This document shows, piece by piece, positions 26,899 through 36,105 of a stretch of DNA of 64,000 nt. The position numbers and the translations under genes are program-made. Origin of the DNA: Qingshengfaniella alkalisoli (GTDB lineage Bacteria; Pseudomonadota; Alphaproteobacteria; Rhodobacterales; Rhodobacteraceae); contig NZ_CP042264.1 in the NCBI RefSeq assembly GCF_007855645.1, positions 1 to 64,000 on the forward strand. Direction: 5' to 3'. The notes beneath the pieces were generated by a model. It saw only the letters and a program-made list of their open reading frames with translations, ran no database searches and was not told the origin of the DNA. The first letter of the stretch is position 1, and each line of letters starts with the position of its first letter.

Positions 26899-26927
26899 TG
26901 AGCGATTTTGTCAACCAAGCGTTGGTT
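26899..26927. promoter_or_regulatory. Candidate RirA box overlapping a second palindrome
   Basis: TGA (26899-26901), nine bases and TCA (26911-26913) fit the iron-rhodo-box. It is directly joined to AACCAA-GCG-TTGGTT (26913-26927), a perfect inverted repeat. Both lie in the 107-bp divergent promoter region between the permease operon and the two binding-protein genes, so one element can control both directions. Confidence 0.55.
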
Positions 26928-26972
26928 CCGCGACGCCAAATACACAGCCAGCGGGCGACTTGAAGGATCGAC

Positions 26973-27866
26973 ATGCGGACTGTGATTGCTTTCACCCTTG
27001 GACTGACATTCGCCGCCGCTGCGCAGGCGAATGATATTGAACACGCGATGGGAATCACAACGGCTCCGGACGCCCCGTTGCGCATCATCACCTTGACCAA
27101 TGAAAGCACCGAGGCGGTGCTGGCGCTTGGCGTGACGCCCGTCGGGGCGGTTCGTTCGTGGTATGGCGATCCGTGGTATCCTCATTTGGGTGACATGATG
27201 GATGCCGTTCAGGACGTTGGCACGGAACTGGCCGTGAACGTCGAACTGGTTGCCGGGTTGGAGCCCGATCTCATCATCGGATCAAAGAAGCGGGATGAAG
27301 AAATCTATCCCCAACTCTCGGCGATTGCCCCAACGGTAGTGTCCCTGGACAATCGTGACTGGCAGGCCAATCTGGGATTGTTTGCCTCCGCGCTCGGTCG
27401 AGACGAACAAGCCGATGATCTGCTCGCCAGTTACTCGGCCGAGATAGAGACATTGCGCGCCGCACTAGCCGATCACGCCAATGACACCGTGTCGGTTGTG
27501 CGCTTCGTTCCCGGTCAGATCTACCTGTATCAGCAAGACAGCTTTTCCGGACTGGTGCTGGATGATCTGGGCTTCAACCGCCCGTCGCCGCAAGATCAGG
27601 ATGGGCTCGCCATGGCTGTGGGCAGCGAAAGCATTCCCGACATGGATGCCGACCGGTTGTTCTATCTGACATATGACACGGGCGATGGGAAAGGTGAGGC
27701 GCTGGAAGCCGAAACCCTCGCCAATCCGCTGTGGACGGGGCTGCCCGTGGTGGCTGACGGGCGCGCCCACCGCGTGGATGACGGGGTCTGGGCCACTGCC
27801 GGCGGAATATTCGCGGCACGTGAGCTAGTTGGCGACATCGCGGTCATCTACGGGATTGACCGCTAG
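26973..27866 (+). CDS. Iron-siderophore binding protein, copy 1 (FecB type)
   Basis: A 297-aa periplasmic class III binding protein. The signal peptide ends at AQAND near residue 20. Family patterns are IITLTNESTEAVLALGVTPVG, LEPDLIIGSKKRDEEIYPQL and the C-terminal WATAGGIFAARELVGDI. AAGGATCGAC precedes the ATG. It delivers a ferric siderophore to the divergent permeases. It is paralogous to the next gene, 24 bp downstream. Confidence 0.88.
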   Translation: MRTVIAFTLGLTFAAAAQANDIEHAMGITTAPDAPLRIITLTNESTEAVLALGVTPVGAVRSWYGDPWYPHLGDMMDAVQDVGTELAVNVELVAGLEPDLIIGSKKRDEEIYPQLSAIAPTVVSLDNRDWQANLGLFASALGRDEQADDLLASYSAEIETLRAALADHANDTVSVVRFVPGQIYLYQQDSFSGLVLDDLGFNRPSPQDQDGLAMAVGSESIPDMDADRLFYLTYDTGDGKGEALEAETLANPLWTGLPVVADGRAHRVDDGVWATAGGIFAARELVGDIAVIYGIDR

Positions 27867-27890
27867 ATATATTCCTTTGGGAGGACATCG

Positions 27891-28790
27891 ATGAAATTGA
27901 CAAAACTTGCCTTGGGCCTCGCCGCTGCGCTGATGGCGTTGCCCGTCTCGGCGCGCGAGATCGAGCACGGCATGGGCGTGACCGAGGTGCCGGACGAACC
28001 TCAACGTGTGGTCGTGCTGACCAATGAAGGGACAGAGGCATTGTTGGCGCTCGGCGTCACGCCTGTCGGGGCGGCCAATTCCTGGAACGGCGATCCGTGG
28101 TGGGACTTTCTATCCGAGCAACTGGCCGATACCCAGCCTGTCGGAACAGAAAGTGGTGTGAACATTGAGCTCGTCGCCGCGTTGCAGCCCGATCTGATCA
28201 TTGGCACCAAGCTGCGCCATGAAGAGATCTATCCTCAGCTCTCCGCAATAGCGCCCACTGTTCTGTCCGAACGTTTGCGTGGTGACTGGAAGGTGAACTT
28301 GCGGCTCTACGCCCAGACGCTGGGTCTGGAGGACAAGGGCGAGCAGGTGATCGCGGATTACGACGCGCATGTCGCAGGTCTGCACGATGCCTTGGGCGAT
28401 GCGGTGAACGAGAAGGTTTCTGTCATTCGCTTCATCCCCGGTCAGATCCGTATTTATCAACTCGACAGCTTTTCCGGTGTGGTGCTGAAGGATGTGGGCT
28501 TTGACCGTCCTGCCAACCAGAATGTCGAAGAATTCGCGATCCGCACCGGCAAGGAAAGCATTCCTGACATGGATGGCGACCGCATCTTCTTTTTCACCTA
28601 TGACACGGGTAACGGTGAGGGGACTGCCTTGCGCGACGAGGTTCTGGCTGATCCGCTTTGGCAATCGCTGACGGCCGTTCAGGAAGGGAATGTCCATGAA
28701 GTCGATGACGGAATCTGGAACACGGCGGGTGGGGTCATCGCGGCCAATTTGATGCTCAACGACATTGCCCGGATCTATGGCGTAGAATGA
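27891..28790 (+). CDS. Iron-siderophore binding protein, copy 2 (FecB type)
   Basis: A 299-aa paralogue of the preceding protein, with the same length and motif order (VVVLTNEGTEALLALGVTPVG, LQPDLIIGTKLRHEEIYPQL, KESIPDMDGDRIFF). The signal peptide ends at VSARE. GGGAGGACATCG precedes the ATG. Divergence is spread along the protein, so the pair is an old tandem duplication, and the two may prefer different siderophores. A terminator follows. Confidence 0.87.
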   Translation: MKLTKLALGLAAALMALPVSAREIEHGMGVTEVPDEPQRVVVLTNEGTEALLALGVTPVGAANSWNGDPWWDFLSEQLADTQPVGTESGVNIELVAALQPDLIIGTKLRHEEIYPQLSAIAPTVLSERLRGDWKVNLRLYAQTLGLEDKGEQVIADYDAHVAGLHDALGDAVNEKVSVIRFIPGQIRIYQLDSFSGVVLKDVGFDRPANQNVEEFAIRTGKESIPDMDGDRIFFFTYDTGNGEGTALRDEVLADPLWQSLTAVQEGNVHEVDDGIWNTAGGVIAANLMLNDIARIYGVE

Positions 28791-28814
28791 GGCTGGCGTA
28801 ATCCAACTGAATTT

Positions 28815-28839
28815 GGGGTGCCGTGGGCGCCCCTTTTTT
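28815..28839 (+). terminator. Rho-independent terminator after the binding-protein genes
   Basis: GGGGTGCC (28815-28822), loop GTG, GGCGCCCC (28826-28833) with one G-T pair, then six T. It ends transcription of the two binding-protein genes before the convergent GntR gene. Confidence 0.85.
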
Positions 28840-28862
28840 GTTCGCGGACATCCCCGCCCAGG

Positions 28863-29561
28863 TCAGACGCCCTGGTTCCGTTCCAGTGCGCGAAAGCGCG
28901 CGACCACATCTGTGCGGGCAACGCCAATGTGATAATCCATGGCTTGCCGTGCCGCTTCAGGATCACCCGATCGAAGCGCATCGATGATGAGCAGGTGGTT
29001 TTCGACAATCTGGTGCGAATTGATGAACAAACGTTCGAACAGTGCGAAACAGGCCTGCATTTCTGATGCTATCTGGTCAAAAACGCTGAGAAACCGCTTG
29101 TTACCGCTCGCTTCGCAGATCAGTCGATGGAATTGCAGATCGGCCCTGATCTGCGGGATGAGATGCCCGTCCGATGCCAACTCGCGCATGACTTCCAACT
29201 GTTGGAGCAGCTGTGGGATGGCCACAGCAGCGTCTGCACGTGTCAGTCGGGCAGCCGCTTCGCGTTCAATGCAATTGCGCAACTCGTACAGGCTGTCGAG
29301 GTCGTCGGCTGTGATCGTCCTGACAAAGAATCCCCTGTTGGGGCGTGCGACAAGCAAGCCAGCACTTTGAAGCAGCCGCGCGGCTTCGCGCACGGGTGAT
29401 CGCGAGACGCCCAGATCACGAGCAATTGTCGACTCGGTAACCCGGTCTCCGGGTTTCAGCCGTCCAGCGAGAATCGCGTCGGTAATGGTCTGCGCGATCC
29501 TTTGTGCGAGAGGGTCGCGGTCCAGTGGTTCGAACAGCCTGTCAGGAGTATCTTTACCCAT
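28863..29561 (-). CDS. GntR-family regulator (FCD subfamily)
   Basis: A 232-aa repressor-type regulator. The N-terminal winged helix-turn-helix reads IAQTITDAILAGRLKPGDRVTES...LGVSRSPVREAARLL; the C-terminal FCD ligand domain follows (ELRNCIEREAAARL, DLQFHRLICEASGN, ENHLLIIDALRSGD) with the usual metal-site Asp/His residues. ATG 29561 was taken as start where homology begins; the ribosome site is weak. It diverges from the Dpp-type operon and probably controls it; TTGTCGACAA at 29591-29600 is the candidate operator. Confidence 0.85.
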   Translation of the reverse strand: MGKDTPDRLFEPLDRDPLAQRIAQTITDAILAGRLKPGDRVTESTIARDLGVSRSPVREAARLLQSAGLLVARPNRGFFVRTITADDLDSLYELRNCIEREAAARLTRADAAVAIPQLLQQLEVMRELASDGHLIPQIRADLQFHRLICEASGNKRFLSVFDQIASEMQACFALFERLFINSHQIVENHLLIIDALRSGDPEAARQAMDYHIGVARTDVVARFRALERNQGV

Positions 29562-29590
29562 AGGCAAATTTCTAATTGTATTTTGTTCAT

Positions 29591-29600
29591 TTGTCGACAA
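29591..29600. promoter_or_regulatory. TTGTCGACAA palindrome, candidate GntR operator
   Basis: A perfect 10-bp palindrome in the divergent region between the GntR gene and the Dpp-type operon. FCD-type GntR proteins often bind short TNGTNNACNA-like palindromes, so this is the most likely operator. Confidence 0.55.
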
Positions 29601-29775
29601 TCCTGTTTGCGATCTTGCCGCTGCACCAACAGCAGCCCGTGCCGAGCCTTCTGCAACGCATGCAAGACGTCGAATTGGGGGCAAGAACGGGTTCGAAACC
29701 CGCGCTCCGGATCAGATCCAGCGGCTGAACTCACAGAGCAGCCGAGTACATTTTCCGACCGACAGGGAGCCGGAC

Positions 29776-31320
29776 ATGAAGAAACTGCTTACCGCATCCG
29801 TCCTGACGATTGCAGCGGCTTGTACCGCGCAAGCGCAACAACAAGGAGGGCGGCTGGACATCGTCGTACAGCCTGAACCGCCCAGTCTGATGCTCGGTCT
29901 GGTCAATAACGGGCCGACCCAGCTTGTCGCGGGTGACATCTATGAAAGTCTTCTGCGTTATGATACCGACCTGAACCCCCAACCATCACTGGCACAGTCA
30001 TGGGAAGTGTCCGAAGACGGTCTGACCTACACCTTCACACTGCAGGAGGGTGTCTTGTGGCACGACGGTGAATCCTTCACCGCCGATGATGTGGTATTTT
30101 CCGCCGATGTGTTCCTGCGCGAAACCAACCCGCGTCTACGAGTCAGCCTGGAATATGTAGATACGATCACGGCGCTTGATGACCACACGGTCGAATTCAA
30201 GCTCAGGGAACCGTTCGGACCCTTCCTTGGAGTGTTCGAGGCAGGCACGATGCCGATGGTGCCCAAACACATCTATGAAGGCACGAATTATTCCGAGAAC
30301 CCGGCAAACAATACGCCAATCGGCACCGGCCCGTTCAAGTTCGAGGAATGGGTTAAAGGATCCTACATCCATCTGGTGAAGAACGAAGATTACTATCTCG
30401 ACGGTCAACCCTATCTGGACGAGGTCTATTACCGGGTGGTTCCCGATGCCGCATCCCGCGCCGTTGCGTTCGAAAACGGCGAGGTGGACGTTCTGCCCGG
30501 CGGGTCCGTCGAAAATTGGGATGTCCCGCGCCTGACCGAAATGGAGGGCGTTTGCTCCACCGGTGAGGGCTGGGAATACTTCGCGCCGCATGCGCTGGCA
30601 TGGCTGAACAACCGCGAAGGGCCGACCGCCAGCCAGGAATTCCGTCAGGCCATCATGTATGCGCAGGATCGTGAATTCGTGCGTGACGTGATCTGGAACG
30701 GCTTCGGTACAGTCGCAACCGGTCCGATCTCGTCCAAAACCAACTTCTATACTGACGAGGTCACCCAGTACGACTATGACCCCGAAAAGGCTAGGGAACT
30801 GATCGAGGCCTCGGGCTATGACGGTGAAACGGTTCGCATTCTGCCCCTGCCTTATGGCGAAACATGGCAACGCTGGGCCGAGGCGATGAAACAAAACCTC
30901 GATGAGGTGGGCGTGAACACCGAAATCGTCGCCACCGATGTCGCGGGCTGGAACCAGCGTCTGGCGGATTGGGATTTCGACATCGCCTACACCTATCTCT
31001 ACCAGTATGGCGATCCGGCACTTGGTGTGTCGCGAAACTACCTGGCGTCAAACATCGCGAAAGGCAGTCAGTGGAACAATGTCGAGGGGTATGAAAACCC
31101 CGCGCTCGACGAAAAATGGGCTGAGGCCGCTGTCGCCGTGGGTGCCGATGCGCGCCAGGCGATCTACACCGACATCCAGAAGGAAATCGTCGAAGACGTC
31201 CCCGTCGCATGGTTGCTGGAGATCGAGTTCCCCACGATTTATCGGTGCGAAATCAAAGACCTCGTTACGACCGCTATCGGCGTGAATGACGGTCTGCGCG
31301 ACGCGTATATCGAAGAATAG
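29776..31320 (+). CDS. Dpp/Opp-type ABC substrate-binding protein
   Basis: A 514-aa family 5 solute-binding protein. The signal peptide ends at TAQAQ (residue 20 or so); family patterns are PQPSLAQSWEVSEDGLTYTFTLQEGVLWHDGESFTA-like text near residue 80 and the typical NTPIGTGPFKFEEWVKG. GGGAG lies upstream of ATG 29776. Family members bind peptides, but also polyamines, opines and glutathione. The downstream M20 deacylase and acetylpolyamine-amidohydrolase-like genes suggest an N-acylated amine or amino acid as ligand. Confidence 0.88.
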   Translation: MKKLLTASVLTIAAACTAQAQQQGGRLDIVVQPEPPSLMLGLVNNGPTQLVAGDIYESLLRYDTDLNPQPSLAQSWEVSEDGLTYTFTLQEGVLWHDGESFTADDVVFSADVFLRETNPRLRVSLEYVDTITALDDHTVEFKLREPFGPFLGVFEAGTMPMVPKHIYEGTNYSENPANNTPIGTGPFKFEEWVKGSYIHLVKNEDYYLDGQPYLDEVYYRVVPDAASRAVAFENGEVDVLPGGSVENWDVPRLTEMEGVCSTGEGWEYFAPHALAWLNNREGPTASQEFRQAIMYAQDREFVRDVIWNGFGTVATGPISSKTNFYTDEVTQYDYDPEKARELIEASGYDGETVRILPLPYGETWQRWAEAMKQNLDEVGVNTEIVATDVAGWNQRLADWDFDIAYTYLYQYGDPALGVSRNYLASNIAKGSQWNNVEGYENPALDEKWAEAAVAVGADARQAIYTDIQKEIVEDVPVAWLLEIEFPTIYRCEIKDLVTTAIGVNDGLRDAYIEE

Positions 31321-31386
31321 TCCTCCTTCGCGCTGCTGCCCATGTAATCGGGCGGCAGCCTCCAACACGACGAACCATAGGGCCAC

Positions 31387-32370
31387 ATGGCAATCCTGAC
31401 GCTCATACTGGGGCGGCTCGCGAAGGCAGTTATCACATTGCTGGCGATCGTCATCCTGAACTTCTTCCTGATCCATGCCGCACCGGGCGATCCTGCAGCC
31501 GTCCTCGCGGGCGAAACCGGCGCAGCCGACGAGATCTACATTCAACAGCTGCGCGAACGGTTCGGGCTGGATCAGCCGCTCCATGTCCAGCTGGGCAAAT
31601 ATGTCTGGGGCGTGCTGCATCTGGATCTGGGCTTTTCATACCGGCAACAGATGCCGGTGCTGGACCTGATCCTCGACCGCCTGCCCGCGACGCTGCTGCT
31701 GACGATGACGGCCTTCGGCGTGTCGCTGCTGCTGGGCGTGATCCTTGGCCTCGCCGCTGCCGCGCGGGTCGGCAAGTGGACCGACAGCATGATCACCGGC
31801 ATGGCCCTGCTGTTCTATGCCACACCCCTTTACTGGGTCGCGCTGATGTCGGTGCTGCTGTTTTCTGTGCAGCTCGAATGGTTACCCGCCTTCGGATACG
31901 AAACTGTTGGCGCGGACTATACCGGCATCCAGATGGTGCTTGACCGGCTGAAGCACCTTGTGTTGCCAGCCCTGACGCTCGGGCTGTTCTTCATGGCTGT
32001 CTACTTGCGAATGACGCGGGCCTCCCTGCTGGAGGTGTCGCAGATGGATTTTGTCAAGACCGCCCGCGCGAAGGGCCTGTCTGAAAACATCATCCGCCGT
32101 CGCCACATCCTGCGCAACGCATTGTTGCCGGTCGTGACCCTCGCGGGCTTGCAGGCCGGGCAACTGGTTGGCGGCGCAGTGCTGACGGAAACGGTTTTCG
32201 CGTGGCCTGGAATCGGACGGCTGATGTTCGATAGCCTTGCCGCGCGCGACTACAACACGCTGCTCGGCGTGTTCCTCGTTTCCGCAGCCATGGTGATCTT
32301 CTTCAACATCGTGACGGACATCGTTTACCGGCTGATCGATCCGCGCATCGGAGCGGGGGCCGCGTCATGA
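31387..32370 (+). CDS. Dpp-type ABC permease (DppB)
   Basis: A 327-aa permease with six membrane segments. It starts with the family N-terminal helix (LAKAVITLLAIVILNFFLIHAAPGDP), shows the coupling loop DFVKTARAKGLSENIIRRRHILRNALLP and ends with the DIVYRLIDPRI signature. Its stop overlaps the next permease start (ATGA). Confidence 0.9.
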   Translation: MAILTLILGRLAKAVITLLAIVILNFFLIHAAPGDPAAVLAGETGAADEIYIQQLRERFGLDQPLHVQLGKYVWGVLHLDLGFSYRQQMPVLDLILDRLPATLLLTMTAFGVSLLLGVILGLAAAARVGKWTDSMITGMALLFYATPLYWVALMSVLLFSVQLEWLPAFGYETVGADYTGIQMVLDRLKHLVLPALTLGLFFMAVYLRMTRASLLEVSQMDFVKTARAKGLSENIIRRRHILRNALLPVVTLAGLQAGQLVGGAVLTETVFAWPGIGRLMFDSLAARDYNTLLGVFLVSAAMVIFFNIVTDIVYRLIDPRIGAGAAS

Positions 32371-33203
32371 ACTTCATCAAACGCTATTGCCAGAACCGCG
32401 GCGCCGTACTGGGCCTGCTGATCCTGCTGGTCGTCGTTCTGATCGCGATCTTTGCCCATGTCATCTTCCCGCAAAGCCCGTGGCGAATGGTTCAACGTCC
32501 GTTCCTGCCCCCATTCGAGGTGGATGGGTTGCTGCTGGGGACGGATACATTGGGGCGCAATGTCGCCGCAGGGTTGGCTTACGGTGCCCGTGTGTCCCTG
32601 ATCGTCGGCATCGTGTCCACAACGGTCGCGCTGTTGATCGGCGTGCCATTGGGCGCGGTGGCGGGCTATTACGGTGGATGGGTCGATGAAGCCGCGATGC
32701 GTTTCACCGAATTCTTCCAAACCATCCCCAGCTTTGCATTGGCCATCGTGCTGGTCGCCATCTTGCAGCCGACGCTCTATTCCATCACTCTGGCCATCGC
32801 GATTGTCAGCTGGCCGCCGGTGACGCGACTTGTACGGGCCGAGGTGCTCAGCCTGCGCCAACGCGAATTTGTCGAGGCGGCAAAGCTGGCAGGCCTGTCC
32901 AATGGGCGCATCCTGTTCGGGCATATCCTGCCCAACGCCGCATCGCCGATCATCGTGATGGCGTCGCTTATGGTGGCGACCGCGATCTTGCTGGAAAGCT
33001 CGTTGGCGTTCCTTGGTCTTGGTGATCCCAACATCATGTCATGGGGCTACATGATCGGCGCGGCCCGCACCGTGATCCGAACCGCCTGGTGGCTCAGTTT
33101 CATTCCCGGCGTGGCGATCCTTCTGACCGTTCTGGCGCTGAACCTGATCGGCGAAGGCCTGAACGACACGCTGAACCCGAGATTGGCAAGAAAGGGGCGC
33201 TGA
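32367..33203 (+). CDS. Dpp-type ABC permease (DppC)
   Basis: A 278-aa permease, the second of the pair. It has GTDTLGRNVAAGLAYGARVSL near the N-terminus, the coupling loop REFVEAAKLAGLSNGRILFGHILPN and the ending LIGEGLNDTLNPRL. The stop overlaps the ATPase start (TGATG). Confidence 0.9.
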   Translation: MNFIKRYCQNRGAVLGLLILLVVVLIAIFAHVIFPQSPWRMVQRPFLPPFEVDGLLLGTDTLGRNVAAGLAYGARVSLIVGIVSTTVALLIGVPLGAVAGYYGGWVDEAAMRFTEFFQTIPSFALAIVLVAILQPTLYSITLAIAIVSWPPVTRLVRAEVLSLRQREFVEAAKLAGLSNGRILFGHILPNAASPIIVMASLMVATAILLESSLAFLGLGDPNIMSWGYMIGAARTVIRTAWWLSFIPGVAILLTVLALNLIGEGLNDTLNPRLARKGR

Positions 33204-34813
33204 TGGACACCGTTCTCAGTATCCAGAACCTGACCGTGTCGTTGCCCAGGGGGGCCGATCGCGACCATGCCGTGGCCGATATCAGCTTCGATCTGAAGCA
33301 GGGTGAAACGCTCTGCGTTGTGGGCGAATCCGGCTCCGGCAAATCCATGACGGCCAACGCCCTGATGGGGCTGCTGCCCGACGAGGTGAAGGTCACGGGG
33401 GGCAAGGCGATTTTCGAAGGCGATAGCCTGTTCGACCTTCCCGACACCGCCCGCCAGGCCATTCGCGGCGAACGGATCGGGATGATCTTTCAGGAACCGA
33501 TGACAGCGCTCAATCCGCTGATGCGCGTCGGCGCGCAGATCGAAGAGGTGTTTGAAGCCCACAACCGGTTCGACCCGGCCGAGCGGCGCAAACGCGCACT
33601 GGCCTTGATCGAGGAAGTCGGCTTGCCTGATCCCGACAAGATCATCCGCGCCTACCCGTTCCAGCTTTCGGGTGGTCAACGCCAGCGCGTCATGATCGCG
33701 ACGGCGCTGGCGCTCGATCCCAAGATCCTGATCGCGGATGAACCGACGACCGCGCTCGACGTGACCACGCAGGCGCAGATCCTCAACCTGATCAAGCGAC
33801 TGCAGGAACGCCACAACATGGCCGTGATGTTCATCACCCATGATTTCGGTGTCGTGGCCGAAATTGCCGATCAGGTGGTGGTCATGCGCTATGGTGAAAT
33901 CGTCGAACGTGGCCGTGCGGCGAAAGTGCTGGAATCCCCTGAACATCCTTACACCCGCACGCTGCTGAATGCCGTGCCGTCAGAAGACGTGCCCGATGCC
34001 ACGCCACTTGTGCAAACGCCCGTTCTGGAAGTCAGGAACCTGCACAAAATCTATGTCACTGGCGGCGGATTGATGAAACCATCACGAAACGTAACCGCCA
34101 TTGACGGCGTAAGCTTCTCATTGTCCAAGGGCGAAATCCTTGGTCTCGTTGGTGAATCCGGGTCCGGAAAATCCACGATCGGGCGCAGTATCGTTCGTCT
34201 TGTCACTGCCGACTCCGGTCAGATCTTGCTGGATGGCCAGGACATGAACGCTCTCGACACGCAAGAATTGCGCAAGGCACGCAGGCGCGTTCAGATGGTG
34301 TTTCAAGATCCCTATGCATCGCTCAACCCACGGAAAAAGGTGCTGCGGGCGATTACGGAAGGGCCGATTACCCAAGGTGTTCCGCCGGAACAGGCAAAAG
34401 AACGCGCGCTGGAACTGCTGGAAACCGTCGGGCTGGACCGGGCGGCGGCAGAACGCTTCCCGCACGAGTTTTCCGGCGGTCAACGGCAGCGGATCGGTAT
34501 CGCACGCGCCCTTGCAATGGACCCCGAGGTCATCATTGCGGACGAAGCGGTGTCGGCGCTCGATGTATCCATTCAGGCGCAGGTGTTGGAACTGCTGAAA
34601 GACCTGCGCGATCGCTTCAGCCTGTCGATGCTTTTCATCACGCATGACTTGCGCGTAGCGGCCCAGCTTTGTGATCGGATCGCCGTATTGCAGAAGGGCC
34701 GGCTGGTAGAACTGGGAACCGTGCATGAAGTTTTCCTGACGCCACAGGATGATTACACGCGGTCTTTGCTGGCCGCGGTGCCTGGCGCGTCTTGGGGCCG
34801 GGTGGCCGTATGA
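33203..34813 (+). CDS. Fused Dpp-type ABC ATPase (DppD-DppF)
   Basis: A 536-aa protein with two complete ATPase domains. Domain 1: Walker A GESGSGKS (about residue 42), signature LSGGQRQRVMIATAL, Walker B ILIADEPTTALD. Domain 2: Walker A GESGSGKST (about 317), signature FSGGQRQRIGIARAL, Walker B VIIADEAVSALD. In this second Walker B the usual DEP is DEA, as occurs in some DppF-type domains. Such single-chain ATPases replace separate DppD and DppF. The true start is ATG 33203, not the longer reading inside the permease gene. Confidence 0.9.
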   Translation: MDTVLSIQNLTVSLPRGADRDHAVADISFDLKQGETLCVVGESGSGKSMTANALMGLLPDEVKVTGGKAIFEGDSLFDLPDTARQAIRGERIGMIFQEPMTALNPLMRVGAQIEEVFEAHNRFDPAERRKRALALIEEVGLPDPDKIIRAYPFQLSGGQRQRVMIATALALDPKILIADEPTTALDVTTQAQILNLIKRLQERHNMAVMFITHDFGVVAEIADQVVVMRYGEIVERGRAAKVLESPEHPYTRTLLNAVPSEDVPDATPLVQTPVLEVRNLHKIYVTGGGLMKPSRNVTAIDGVSFSLSKGEILGLVGESGSGKSTIGRSIVRLVTADSGQILLDGQDMNALDTQELRKARRRVQMVFQDPYASLNPRKKVLRAITEGPITQGVPPEQAKERALELLETVGLDRAAAERFPHEFSGGQRQRIGIARALAMDPEVIIADEAVSALDVSIQAQVLELLKDLRDRFSLSMLFITHDLRVAAQLCDRIAVLQKGRLVELGTVHEVFLTPQDDYTRSLLAAVPGASWGRVAV

Positions 34814-36105
34814 GCGGTCTTCAATCCGCCATCCGCGACTCCGTTCTGGCGGGGTTTGACGATCAGATCGCGTTTCTGAAGGATCTCGTCGCCTGCCCAT
34901 CAACGCGTGGAGATGAAGCATCTGCGCAAGATGCCATGGAGGCTGCGTTTGCCGCTCGTGGCCTGAGCGTTGAACGCTGGGAGCTGGATGCACAAGCTCT
35001 GTCTCAGCTTTCCGGCTTCTCGCCGGTCAGCGTGGACTATAGTGGTATGAGCAATGTTGTTGGTACCCATCAGCCCAAACAGCAACGGGGCAGGTCACTG
35101 ATCCTGAACGGGCATATCGACGTTGTTCCGGCAGGGCCGAAAGAATTCTGGACCTCGTCACCATATCAGCCCCGCCTCGAAGGGGATTGGCTGTACGGGC
35201 GGGGCGCAGGCGACATGAAGGCCGGATTGACCGCCAACCTATTTGCTCTGGATGCGTTGCGTCGCATGGGGTTCGAGCCAGCCGCGCGCATACATCTACA
35301 ATCCGTGGTCGAAGAAGAATGTACGGGCAATGGCGCGCTGGCCTGCATGGCGCGTGGATATACGGCGGACGCTGCGCTGATACCGGAGCCTTTTGATCAA
35401 CACCTCGTGCGGGCAAATGTCGGGACGCTTTGGTTCAGGCTGAAATTCCACGGCATACCCGTGCATGCGCTGGACACGGGAAGCGGGTCGAATGCAATCG
35501 AAGCCGCAAGCCATATGATCGGGCATCTTCGGCGGCTGGAAAAAGACTGGAACAGCCGCAAGGGACGCCACCGTCATTTCGAGGACCACCCTCATCCAAT
35601 CAATCTGAACATTGGCAAGATCGAAGGGGGCGACTGGGCATCATCCGTGCCCGCGTGGTGTCATCTGGATTGCCGCATCGCGATCTACCCGGGTGACGCC
35701 GCCAGGGACGCGGCGGCGGAGATTGAGAATTTCATCCGCAACGCAGCAAATGACGACCCAAGGCTCGCAGGTCTGTCGCCGGACATTGAATGGAACGGTT
35801 TCTTCGCGGAAGGCTATGTTTTGGAAGAAGGATCTCAGGCAGAGGCGGTGCTCGCCCATGCGCATGAAACCGTTACCGAGAAGGCGCTGCGAAGCGTCAC
35901 GATGCCCTGTTATCTGGACGCGCGTGTCTTCGCGGTGCACCAGAAGATCCCGTGTCTCGTCTACGGTCCGAAGGCGGAATCTATTCATGGCTATGACGAA
36001 CGCGTCAGCCTGTCGTCACTGCGCAGCGTGACGGAAACCATTGCGCTGTTCATTGCGCAATGGTGCGGTCTGAATGAACTTACCAAAGGGGCCTCACGAA
36101 CATGA
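34810..36105 (+). CDS. M20-family deacylase/amidohydrolase (ArgE/DapE type)
   Basis: A 431-aa zinc-dependent metallopeptidase-like enzyme. The metal ligands are seen in GHIDVVPAG, GRGAGDMKAG and VVEEECTGNGA, with the dimerisation insert HALDTGSGSNAIEAASHMI in the middle. Family members remove acyl groups from amino acids or cleave succinyl-diaminopimelate-like compounds. Its ATG overlaps the ATPase stop and it is followed by an overlapping deacetylase-like gene, so it likely processes the imported compound in the cytoplasm. Confidence 0.86.
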   Translation: MSGLQSAIRDSVLAGFDDQIAFLKDLVACPSTRGDEASAQDAMEAAFAARGLSVERWELDAQALSQLSGFSPVSVDYSGMSNVVGTHQPKQQRGRSLILNGHIDVVPAGPKEFWTSSPYQPRLEGDWLYGRGAGDMKAGLTANLFALDALRRMGFEPAARIHLQSVVEEECTGNGALACMARGYTADAALIPEPFDQHLVRANVGTLWFRLKFHGIPVHALDTGSGSNAIEAASHMIGHLRRLEKDWNSRKGRHRHFEDHPHPINLNIGKIEGGDWASSVPAWCHLDCRIAIYPGDAARDAAAEIENFIRNAANDDPRLAGLSPDIEWNGFFAEGYVLEEGSQAEAVLAHAHETVTEKALRSVTMPCYLDARVFAVHQKIPCLVYGPKAESIHGYDERVSLSSLRSVTETIALFIAQWCGLNELTKGASRT

